From NCBI GenBank assembly GCA_020637235.1, contig JACJWG010000002.1, positions 434,001-498,000 on the forward strand: a stretch of 64,000 nt of DNA. Direction: 5' to 3'. Positions 34,738 to 42,082 of this stretch are shown one piece after another; the stretch's first letter is position 1; the number at the start of each line of letters is the position of its first letter. The notes beneath the pieces were generated by a model that did not search any database, was not told the DNA's origin, and saw nothing but the letters and a program-made list of their open reading frames with translations. This stretch comes from Acidimicrobiaceae bacterium. GTDB taxonomy: Bacteria > Actinomycetota > Acidimicrobiia > Acidimicrobiales > Ilumatobacteraceae. The translations under genes were made by a program, and so were the position numbers.

Positions 34738-34786
34738 TGTGGACAAAGGATGAAGGCTCGACATGTTCTTCACCATGATGTCCACA
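34738..34786. promoter_or_regulatory. DnaA-box pair downstream of parB
   Basis: TGTGGACAA (34738-34746) is a perfect DnaA box on the minus strand, and ATGTCCACA (34778-34786) is a near match on the plus strand. A weaker gtggacat lies at about 34727. The cluster is in the convergent parB / cwlM-like gap, about 8 kb from oriC. Confidence 0.6.
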
Positions 34787-34841
34787 GCCTGTGAGTGACC
34801 TCGCGCGACTCGCGCGAATCAGCCGCGGACGCGGCGCAGCC

Positions 34842-35807
34842 TCACGGATGGCTGCACTGGGTCATCCACGCACGGACGGCTTGGACGACGCGGGCGCTGA
34901 CGTCGGGACCGGCGTCCACCACGTGACGGACCGGCGCCACGGTGACCAACACGGCCGGCATGCGCGTTTCGCGCAACACCGGGAGACGCATGCCCTGCGG
35001 GTCGGCCACGGGCAGGCCGGCGGCGCGGAGTTCGCGGGTGAGGCATTCGGCCAGGGAGCGGCCGCCGACGGACTCGAAGCTCGGAACCCGGTAGTAGTGC
35101 GCCACCGACTCGTCACCCTGGTCGGGCTCGAACCCGATGTAGAGGTCGGCGCCGAACTGGTTCGCCGTTCGGGCCTGCACCACGGCGTCGGGTTCGTCGA
35201 GGGGCACCACGTGCGCCGACGCGAGGCGCAATTCGCGGCTGATGGCGCGGGTGATGCTGGAGAGGCCACCGAACTGGCCGATCACGATCCGCAGCGAGGC
35301 GAGCGATCGGGGCGCGAGGCGCAGTCGTTCGCGTTCGCGGACGGCGGCGATGCCCGGACCGTGCCCCGTCTGGCCGATCACCCGGCGCAGCGACCGGAGC
35401 GTCTCGTGCCCGAACACGCCGTCGGCGGGGAGGCCGAGGTTCGACTGGAAGTCCTCGACCGCCCGCGCCGTCGACGGGCCGAAGATGCCGTCGACACGGC
35501 CGCAGTCGAATCCGAGGCGCGCCAACGAGGCCTGCAACTCGGCGACGTCGTCCCCGCGCAGGTTGGGCGACGTGAGGAGCAGCAGACGGTCACCGAGGGA
35601 CCAGTTGGCCTCCACGAGGGCGGTCCACGACGGTTCGTCGCACACCCCGCTCACCCGGAGGCCGCGCTGGGCCTGGAAGGCGCGGACCGCCGACTCGGTG
35701 GCCGGACAGAAGGTGCCCAACCGAGCCGAGGTACCGATCAGGAACCCTGCGGAGGTGAGACGACGCTGCAGGTCGCGCACGGCCTCGCCGCGCTGACCCG
35801 GTGTCAG
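34842..35807 (-). CDS. CwlM-like protein: two peptidoglycan-binding domains plus degenerate amidase
   Basis: A 321-residue protein without a signal peptide. Two PG_binding_1 repeats (GQRGEAVRDLQRRL ... SAVRAFQAQRGL, and DDVAELQASLARLGF ... TARAVEDFQSNLGL) are followed by an Amidase_3-like domain. The zinc-ligand motifs of that domain are lost: the expected DPGHGG reads GQFGG, and the last PAVLVE-type motif reads PAVLVTVAP. This fits a cytoplasmic regulator such as mycobacterial CwlM, which controls MurA, and the neighbourhood (trxA, trxB, SigM-like, parB) is the same. No ATG/GTG/TTG precedes the first repeat; CTG 35807 overlaps the trxA stop (CTGA) and gives an intact domain, while GTG 35780 would clip it. 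Confidence 0.82.
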   Translation of the reverse strand: MTPGQRGEAVRDLQRRLTSAGFLIGTSARLGTFCPATESAVRAFQAQRGLRVSGVCDEPSWTALVEANWSLGDRLLLLTSPNLRGDDVAELQASLARLGFDCGRVDGIFGPSTARAVEDFQSNLGLPADGVFGHETLRSLRRVIGQTGHGPGIAAVRERERLRLAPRSLASLRIVIGQFGGLSSITRAISRELRLASAHVVPLDEPDAVVQARTANQFGADLYIGFEPDQGDESVAHYYRVPSFESVGGRSLAECLTRELRAAGLPVADPQGMRLPVLRETRMPAVLVTVAPVRHVVDAGPDVSARVVQAVRAWMTQCSHP

Positions 35808-36142
35808 TGGGAACCAGGTAGGAATTCCTGGAGCTCCTGTACGAGCGCGCCCTTGCCCTTGGCGCCGACCATGCGCTTGGCGACCTGGCCCTTGTCGAAC
35901 ACGATCAGCGTCGGGATGCTCATCACGTTGAACCGCATCGCGAGATCGGGGTTCTCGTCGACGTTGAGCTTGCCGATCGTGATCTTGCCGGCGTGCTCGG
36001 TCGCGATGTCGGCGAGGATCGGGGCGATCATCTTGCACGGGCCACACCACTCGGCCCAGAAGTCGACGACGATCGGGACGTCGCTCGACGCGACGGTCTC
36101 GTCGAACGTGGACGTGGTGAGGGTGACGATGCCATCGGCCAT
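35804..36142 (-). CDS. trxA: thioredoxin
   Basis: A 112-residue thioredoxin with the active site WAEWCGPCKM and the conserved cis-proline motif MSIPTLIVF. It reduces protein disulfides with electrons from TrxB, encoded just upstream (160 bp). AAAGGAT lies 6-7 nt before the ATG. Its stop overlaps the candidate start of the CwlM-like gene, linking redox and envelope genes in one transcript as in mycobacteria. Confidence 0.97.
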   Translation of the reverse strand: MADGIVTLTTSTFDETVASSDVPIVVDFWAEWCGPCKMIAPILADIATEHAGKITIGKLNVDENPDLAMRFNVMSIPTLIVFDKGQVAKRMVGAKGKGALVQELQEFLPGSH

Positions 36143-36302
36143 GGGCGGATCCTTTCGGGCGGACACCGGAGACGTGTCGTGAGTCGAGCGGTCGTGCCGC
36201 TCCGACGGCGTCGCCGGTTCGACACGAAATGGTAACAAGCGGGCGGCGGCTCCGTGCGCCGACGACGCGGGGGAGATGTCGAGGACGTCCGGGCGTCGCG
36301 GG

Positions 36303-37265
36303 TCAGTGGACGTTGGCCTCGAGCCACCGTTCGGTGTCGATCGCCGCCATGCAGCCCGAGCCGGCGGCCGTGATCGCCTGCCGGTACGTGTGATCCTGCA
36401 CGTCGCCACAGGCGAACACACCGTCGACGTTGGTGTACGACGAACCCGGCCGGGTGATCAGGTAGCCGCTGTCCTCCATGTCGAGCACGCCCTTGAACAG
36501 GTCGGTGTTCGGTCGGTGGCCGATCGCGACGAACAGGCCGGTCACCGGCAAGGTGGACGTCTCGCCGGTCACGGTGTTCCGCAACACGGCGCCCTCGAGC
36601 TGCGTCTCCCCGAGGAGGTCGTCGACGACGGCGTTCCACACCATCTCGATCTTCGGGTTGGCGAGGGCGCGTTCTTGCATGATCTTCGACGCCCGCAACG
36701 AGTCGCGGCGATGGATCAGGTACACCTTCGACGCGAACTTGGTGAGGAAGGTCGCCTCTTCGACGGCCGAGTCGCCACCGCCGACCACGGCGATCTCCTG
36801 GCCGCGGAAGAAGAAGCCGTCACACGTGGCGCAGGTGCTGAGGCCGTGGCCGAGCAGGACGCTCTCCTTCTCGAGGCCGAGCATCAGGCTCTGGGCGCCG
36901 GTCGACACGATGATCGATTCGGCGAGGAACAGCTCGTCACGGACCCACACCTTGAACGGACGCTCGGAGAAGTCGATGGCGGTCGCCTTCGCGGTGAGGA
37001 ACTCGGCACCGAAGCGGCCCGCCTGCTCCCGGAAGCGGGTCATCAGCTCGGGACCCATGATGCCCTCGGGGAATCCGGGGAAGTTCTCGACCTCGGTGGT
37101 GAGCATGAGCTGCCCGCCGGGCTGATCGCTGGTGCTCGACGGCTCGCCTTCGATGACGAGCGGGGCGAGGTTGGCTCGAGCGGTGTAGATCGCTGCGGTG
37201 AGGCCTGCTGGGCCGGAGCCGATGATGACGACGTTGCGGACGGTGGGGGATGCGGGATCGCTCAC
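36303..37265 (-). CDS. trxB: thioredoxin reductase
   Basis: A 320-residue NADPH-dependent flavoprotein. The FAD-binding GSGPAGLTAAIYTARA is at residues ~16-31, the redox-active CATC in LSTCATCDGFFF near residue 145, the NADPH motif VVGGGDSAVEEA follows, and VDGVFACGDVQDH is the second FAD motif. It reduces the neighbouring thioredoxin. The GTG start overlaps the stop of the upstream membrane-protein gene by 4 nt (GTGA). Confidence 0.97.
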   Translation of the reverse strand: MSDPASPTVRNVVIIGSGPAGLTAAIYTARANLAPLVIEGEPSSTSDQPGGQLMLTTEVENFPGFPEGIMGPELMTRFREQAGRFGAEFLTAKATAIDFSERPFKVWVRDELFLAESIIVSTGAQSLMLGLEKESVLLGHGLSTCATCDGFFFRGQEIAVVGGGDSAVEEATFLTKFASKVYLIHRRDSLRASKIMQERALANPKIEMVWNAVVDDLLGETQLEGAVLRNTVTGETSTLPVTGLFVAIGHRPNTDLFKGVLDMEDSGYLITRPGSSYTNVDGVFACGDVQDHTYRQAITAAGSGCMAAIDTERWLEANVH

Positions 37266-37603
37266 GAGGATGCCTTCGGTTCGGGGGTGTGGCGCTTGGC
37301 CATCATCAACAACCCACCGAGGAAGAGGATTCCGCCGACCACCATGTACGACACCCAGACGCTCGAGTCGCGATCGATGAAGCCGCCGATGTTCACGAGG
37401 CGCTGCAGCAGCTTGGTGCCGAGGATGACCCCGAGGATCAGCGTCGCGATGCCGGTGAATGCCACGACCAGGCCGAACACGAGGGCACGCACGGCCAGCA
37501 CGGCCTTGCTGGTGACGTTGTCGCGCACCACCGCCACGTACTTGTCGACGAGGTTCGCGAGCTCGGGGGCCCAGTTCGGGTTGTTCAGCGGGTTGCCGGC
37601 CAT
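37262..37603 (-). CDS. small two-helix membrane protein
   Basis: A 113-residue protein with two membrane helices (LAVRALVFGLVVAFTGIATLILGVILG and VWVSYMVVGGILFLGGLLMMA), an N-terminal region NWAPELANLVDKYVAVVRDNVTSKA and a short charged tail. It resembles actinobacterial superfamily III holin-like proteins in layout, but no clear family is assigned. It is coupled to trxB (GTGA) and follows the anti-sigma gene. A TAGGCT box 8 nt before the ATG suggests an internal leaderless promoter for the trx genes. Confidence 0.68.
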   Translation of the reverse strand: MAGNPLNNPNWAPELANLVDKYVAVVRDNVTSKAVLAVRALVFGLVVAFTGIATLILGVILGTKLLQRLVNIGGFIDRDSSVWVSYMVVGGILFLGGLLMMAKRHTPEPKASS

Positions 37604-37670
37604 GGGTCTGGAGCCTAGTTGGGCCCGTCGGGTGGACCGACGAACCCGGCGGGCCCGTCCCGTGCGTCGG

Positions 37671-38600
37671 CTACGGGGTGACGCGTGCGAGCACGGCGCA
37701 GTCGTCGCCCACGTCGTAGACGGACAGCCGACCCGTGCGGAGGTCGCGTCCGACGAACGCCGCCGTCCCCGCGTAGCGCACGTCGCCGAGGGCCTCGTCA
37801 CCGTCGGTGAGACAGGGCAGACCGAGGCCAGGGAGGGGGAGCACGGGGTCGACGCCTGCGGCCCAGGACACCAGCTCGTCCGGGTCGGCGAGCTCGACGA
37901 CGGCATCGACCGTGGCCGGCGCGTCGATCACCGGGATCGTGCCATCGCCGCCGGTGGTCGTCGCGGTCGGCGCTTCGGTGGCCTCTGCGGCACCGGCCGT
38001 GCCGGCTTCGCCGTCGTCGTCGGACTCGATGACGGTGTCGGCGCCGCCGCTGGCGAAGGTGTCGGCGGTGGCTGCGTCCTCGGCCGTCGCTGCAGCATCA
38101 CCCGATGCGTCGTCTGCGGTCGCAGCGAGCGGGTCCGCGGAGGCGATCTCGATCCGTGCGTCGGGCGCGGGTTCGGCGCCGGCCGCCTCGAACGCCGTGG
38201 TCTCCTCGTCGTCGCCGCCACCACCGATCACGAGAGCCCCGACGAACAGCACGGCCACGGCTGCGGCGGCGGCTCCGGTCGCGACGGTCATCGATCGAGC
38301 CCATCGACGACGACGCTCGAAGGCCACGACCGTGCTGGCGGGTCGCACGTCGGCCGTCGGTGGGGCGTACTGCAGGTCGTACTCGGCGAGTGCCGCCTCG
38401 AGCGCGGACTCGCGTGCTGCTGCCGGTGCCGGCACATCGGCGAGCGGGCCGCGGAGCACGAGCAGGTCGTCGTACATCGCTCGCAGTGCCGGGACCGCGC
38501 CGACACGCCGCCGCTGCTCGTCGGTGGCGTCACCGTCGAGCAGTGCGCTCACGGCGAGCAGGTCGTCGTCGTCGAGTTCGGGGTCGAAGTCGTCGCTCAT
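37671..38600 (-). CDS. anti-sigma factor-like membrane protein
   Basis: A 309-residue protein. The cytoplasmic N-terminus (DDDLLAVSALLDGDATDEQRRRV ... REAALAEYDL-like helices) resembles anti-sigma domains but has no HxxxCxxC zinc motif. One membrane helix (SMTVATGAAAAAVAVLFVGALVIGGG, about residues 103-128) follows, then an acidic Ala/Thr/Asp-rich stalk and a small extracellular domain with two cysteines (LPCLTDGDEAL and DDCAVLARV). It overlaps the sigma gene by 4 nt (ATGA), so it most likely holds that sigma factor at the membrane, as Rv3912 does for SigM. Confidence 0.8.
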   Translation of the reverse strand: MSDDFDPELDDDDLLAVSALLDGDATDEQRRRVGAVPALRAMYDDLLVLRGPLADVPAPAAARESALEAALAEYDLQYAPPTADVRPASTVVAFERRRRWARSMTVATGAAAAAVAVLFVGALVIGGGGDDEETTAFEAAGAEPAPDARIEIASADPLAATADDASGDAAATAEDAATADTFASGGADTVIESDDDGEAGTAGAAEATEAPTATTTGGDGTIPVIDAPATVDAVVELADPDELVSWAAGVDPVLPLPGLGLPCLTDGDEALGDVRYAGTAAFVGRDLRTGRLSVYDVGDDCAVLARVTP

Positions 38601-39250
38601 CGCGGGTCCGATCGCTCGGCTCGGGGGTCGTCGGGGAGGGGGTCGATGCGTCTTGGACGTCCACCGGAGCCGCCGCGGTTCCCGGCGTGCGCGAACTGGG
38701 CGAGTGCGGCACGGCCCCGGGCGATGCGGCTCTTCACCGTGCCGACCGGCACGTCCAGCGCCGCGGCGATCTCGGCGTAGTCCAGATCGCCGACATCGCG
38801 CATGACGAGCGGGATCCGGAACTCCTCGGGCACTCGGCGCAGGGCGTCGTCGACGAGCATCCGGTCGCTCACCCGATCGAGCCGGCGCTCGCCGTCGGGG
38901 TCGGCGGTCGCGGCGTCGTGGTCACCGGGCAGATCGTCCCCCCGGCCGGCGTCGGCCGGTGTCGGCCGGCGTCGTCGGCGGCGGAGTTCGTCGAGGCTCG
39001 CGTTGGTGGCGATCCGGTAGGCCCACGTCCCGAACGACGACCGGCCGTCGAATCGGGCCAGTCCGCGAACGATCGCGATCATCGCCTCCTGTGCAGCGTC
39101 GGCGGCATCGGCATCGTTGCCGGTGATCCGTCGGCAGACGGCGTACATGCGGTCGTAGTGGCGTCGGAGCAGGACGTCGGTGGCGGCACGATCCCCGGCC
39201 ACGGCGGCACGCACGAGGGCGTGGTCGTCGAGGTGGTCGGTCGTCGGCAC
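38597..39250 (-). CDS. ECF sigma factor (SigM-like)
   Basis: A 217-residue extracytoplasmic-function sigma factor. Region 2 is LLRRHYDRMYAVCRRITGNDADAADAAQEAMIAI ... WAYRIATNASLDELRRRRR. Region 4 is DALRRVPEEFRIPLVMRDVGDLDYAEIAAALDVPVGTVKSRIARGRAAL. The position between trxB/anti-sigma and the kinase gene corresponds to sigM of mycobacteria. The start GTG 39250 lies 20 nt after the kinase stop, so the cotranscribed set is kinase-sigma-anti-sigma. Confidence 0.92.
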   Translation of the reverse strand: MPTTDHLDDHALVRAAVAGDRAATDVLLRRHYDRMYAVCRRITGNDADAADAAQEAMIAIVRGLARFDGRSSFGTWAYRIATNASLDELRRRRRRPTPADAGRGDDLPGDHDAATADPDGERRLDRVSDRMLVDDALRRVPEEFRIPLVMRDVGDLDYAEIAAALDVPVGTVKSRIARGRAALAQFAHAGNRGGSGGRPRRIDPLPDDPRAERSDPR

Positions 39251-39269
39251 GAGTGATCCGTTCGCGATC

Positions 39270-41138
39270 TCAACCGAGCGGGTCGAAGGCGACCTCGGCG
39301 ATGGCCCCGCTGAAGGGGAACTCGTCCGTGCAGGCTCGGCTCGTGCCGACCTGACGGAACACCACCAGCAGGTTCGTCGCAGCAGAGGTGACGGGCAGCG
39401 TGACGACCTCTGTCGCCGATCCGGATTCGGCGGCGATGCGCTCGCCCCAGTCGGCGAGGGCGGCCGAGGGGGCGCCGGTCGTGGCGTACACCTCGATCGA
39501 CCAGCGGTCGGAGGCGATGTCGATGCTGAACACGCCCTGTGCCGCCGCAGGCAGGGTGGCGAGCAGTCCGACCGCCTGTCCTGCGAGGCGTTCGTCGGCG
39601 TAACACCGCGTGGTCCACACCGTCGCGGGGTCGGCGTCGGTGACCCGACCGACCTGATCATCGTTCTCGTCGGGTGACGAGGTGTCGGTGTCGAAGGTGC
39701 GCACCGACGCGAGGCCCGCGGCGACGAGCCCCGGCACCGGACCCGCGCTCGCGACGTCGACGGTGGCGGCCACCGTCGCTGCCGCGACCGCACTGGACGC
39801 CGATGCGTCGGCCGGTGGTGTCGAGGTCGGCGTCGGGAACTCGCCACCGTCGTCGTCGGCGCCGAGGGTGTTCCACAGCACGAGGCTCAGCACGAGGGCG
39901 ATCAGCAGCAGCCCGCCGACCACCATCAGCGACGGTCCGCGCCGGTGCTCGAAGCGGCGGTTCGGCCGCCGCTGGATGGCCGCCGAGCCGGTCGGCGTGC
40001 GATCGATGCGCCCCACGGGCGGCCCGGCGGGACGGGGCACGGCCGTGCGGATCGGCGGGGCGACGGGGCCACGCACCGACGGCACCTGCCCGGTTCGGCG
40101 GGCGGCTGGTTCCGTCGTCGGCACCGATCCCGTGGTGCGCGCCGACGGCCGAAGCGGATCGGCCACCGGGTCCCGGGTCGGCAGCGGGTGGGTCGCCGCC
40201 TGGTCGTACGGCTTGCGCAGGGTGGGGTCGATCGGCGTGGGCCGGGGGCCGGCGTCGGTGACCGTCGGATCAGCGACCGGTTCGTGCGCGCGCGCCGACA
40301 CCTCCGCCAGCGCGGCCTTCACGGCGGCGCCCGACGGGTGGCGCTGGTCGGGTCGACGCGACAACAGCTTGTGGATCAGCTCGGCCAATCCTGGTGGCAG
40401 GGTCGGTCGCAACCGAGCGAGGTCGGTGGGATCGCGCTGCAGGCGAGCGAGCGCGGTGTCGGCGTCGTTCTGCCCGAGGAACGGCACTCGCCCGGCGAGG
40501 CATTCGTAGAGCACCAGGCCGAGCGAGTAGAGGTCGGCGCGACCATCGAGGCGTTTGCCACGCACCTGCTCGGGCGACAGGTACTTCGCCGTCCCCATCA
40601 TGATGTTGTCGTTGGTGAGGTCGTCGCCGGCGGGCTCGAGCCCCTTCGCGATCCCGAAGTCGGTGAGCAGCACCCGTCCGTCCGGGGTGATGAGGATGTT
40701 GCCCGGCTTCACGTCGCGGTGCACCATGCCGGCCTGGTGGGCGGCATCGAGTGCCCCGGCCACACACGAGCCGATGTGAATGGTGAGCTCCGGGCTCAGC
40801 TTCTTCTGCTCGTCGAGCAACTGCCGCAGGCTCTTGCCGTTGACGAGTTGCATGACGACCGCCTGGCGACCGTTGTCCTCGATCGCGTCGTAGACGGCGA
40901 CGATGTTGGGATGGTTGAGCTGGGCGACGGCGATCGCCTCACGCCGGAACCGTTCGGCGACCACCGGATCGCTCGCGAGGTTGGGCTTGAGCAGTTTCAC
41001 CGCCACCTGGCGGCTGAGCGACAGATCGGTCCCGAGCCACACCTCGGCCATGCCACCTTGCGCGAGACGACGCTCCAGCCGGTAACGCTGGGCGAGCACT
41101 GCCGGTGGCAGCGGCGGGGGGCTGGTGGTCGTGGACAT
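39270..41138 (-). CDS. membrane Ser/Thr protein kinase with extracellular discoidin-like domain
   Basis: A 622-residue PknB-like kinase. The kinase domain spans residues ~18-285 with glycine loop AQGGMAEVW, catalytic lysine K48 (VAVKLL), HRDVKPGN with D142, and DFG with D160; all catalytic residues are present. A Pro/Arg-rich juxtamembrane segment leads to one helix (SLMVVGGLLLIALVLSLVLW). The outside ~190 residues end in a beta-sandwich-like domain (DNDDQVGRVTDADPATVWTTRCY ... ACTDEFPFSGAIAEVAF) of the type seen at the C-terminus of mycobacterial MviN (Rv3910). At this locus mycobacteria have MurJ fused to a pseudokinase; here MurJ is absent and the kinase looks active. Confidence 0.92.
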   Translation of the reverse strand: MSTTTSPPPLPPAVLAQRYRLERRLAQGGMAEVWLGTDLSLSRQVAVKLLKPNLASDPVVAERFRREAIAVAQLNHPNIVAVYDAIEDNGRQAVVMQLVNGKSLRQLLDEQKKLSPELTIHIGSCVAGALDAAHQAGMVHRDVKPGNILITPDGRVLLTDFGIAKGLEPAGDDLTNDNIMMGTAKYLSPEQVRGKRLDGRADLYSLGLVLYECLAGRVPFLGQNDADTALARLQRDPTDLARLRPTLPPGLAELIHKLLSRRPDQRHPSGAAVKAALAEVSARAHEPVADPTVTDAGPRPTPIDPTLRKPYDQAATHPLPTRDPVADPLRPSARTTGSVPTTEPAARRTGQVPSVRGPVAPPIRTAVPRPAGPPVGRIDRTPTGSAAIQRRPNRRFEHRRGPSLMVVGGLLLIALVLSLVLWNTLGADDDGGEFPTPTSTPPADASASSAVAAATVAATVDVASAGPVPGLVAAGLASVRTFDTDTSSPDENDDQVGRVTDADPATVWTTRCYADERLAGQAVGLLATLPAAAQGVFSIDIASDRWSIEVYATTGAPSAALADWGERIAAESGSATEVVTLPVTSAATNLLVVFRQVGTSRACTDEFPFSGAIAEVAFDPLG

Positions 41139-41218
41139 GTCCGCTCGTGAACGCTAGTGGCGGGCACGGTGCCGGTTCGGGCAATCCCTCCCGATCCGAG
41201 CGAATCGTCACCTTCGCG

Positions 41219-42082
41219 TCACGCGCGCTCGTGGAACGCGATGCCGATCGTGCCACGACCGGCATGGGTGCCCACGACCGGCCCGATGTCGCCGATCACG
41301 ATGTCGCCCGAGTAGTGCGGCCGCAACATCTCGACGAACTGATCGACGTCGCTGCAATCGGCGTGCAGGACCGCCAGGTTCTCGACCTGACCGTACCCAC
41401 GCAGCTTCTCGACCAGGAACGCGAGGGCTTTCGCCCGCGTGCGCTGCTTGCCGCCCTGTTCCACCTTGCCGTCTCGTACCTCGATGATCGGCTTGATCGC
41501 GAGCGCCGAGGCCAGCAACGCCCGAGCGCCACCGATCCGTCCGCCCTTCTTCAGGTTCTCGAGCGTGTCGAGCGCCCCCCAGACGCGCGTCCGTGCCGCC
41601 AGGTCGCGTGCGCGGCCGGCGACCGCCTCGGCGTCGGCGCCGTCACGAGCGAGCCGGGCACAGTCGGCGACGATCATCCCGAGCCCGAGGGTGCAGTTGC
41701 GGCTGTCGACGACGGTCACGCCGAAGGTGTCGGCCACCGAACGGGCGGCGAGCTCGGCACTCTGGATGGTGGCGGACAGCTCACCACTCAGCGAGATCAC
41801 CACGACGGCCGTCGCCCCGTCAGCGGCGAGCCGGCGATAGGCGGCCTCGAACTGGCCGGGCGCTGGTGCCGCGGTCTCGGGCAGCTGCGCCATCGTGGCG
41901 CAGCGCGCCCAGAACTCGGCCGGGGTGAGGTCGCGACGGTCGACGAACTCGTCGGCACCCATCCTGATCGTGAGCGGGACGATCTCGATGCCGAGGTCGT
42001 CGACGACCGACGGGGGCAGGTCGCACGCGGAGTCGGTGACGATGCGGACGGTCCGGACGGTGCTCGGCGGGGTGTCGTTCAC
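41219..42082 (-). CDS. DegV family fatty-acid-binding protein
   Basis: A 287-residue DegV protein, the family of FakB, which presents fatty acids to the kinase FakA. The N-terminus VRIVTDSACDLPPSVVDDLGIEIVPLTIRMG is the family signature. SLSGELSATIQSAELA and GLGMIVADCARLA follow, then LENLKKGGRIGGARALLASALAIKPI. No FakA (DAK2) gene is in the window. The GTG start overlaps the DUF6049 stop by 4 nt (GTGA), so it belongs to the envelope operon. Confidence 0.9.
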   Translation of the reverse strand: MNDTPPSTVRTVRIVTDSACDLPPSVVDDLGIEIVPLTIRMGADEFVDRRDLTPAEFWARCATMAQLPETAAPAPGQFEAAYRRLAADGATAVVVISLSGELSATIQSAELAARSVADTFGVTVVDSRNCTLGLGMIVADCARLARDGADAEAVAGRARDLAARTRVWGALDTLENLKKGGRIGGARALLASALAIKPIIEVRDGKVEQGGKQRTRAKALAFLVEKLRGYGQVENLAVLHADCSDVDQFVEMLRPHYSGDIVIGDIGPVVGTHAGRGTIGIAFHERA

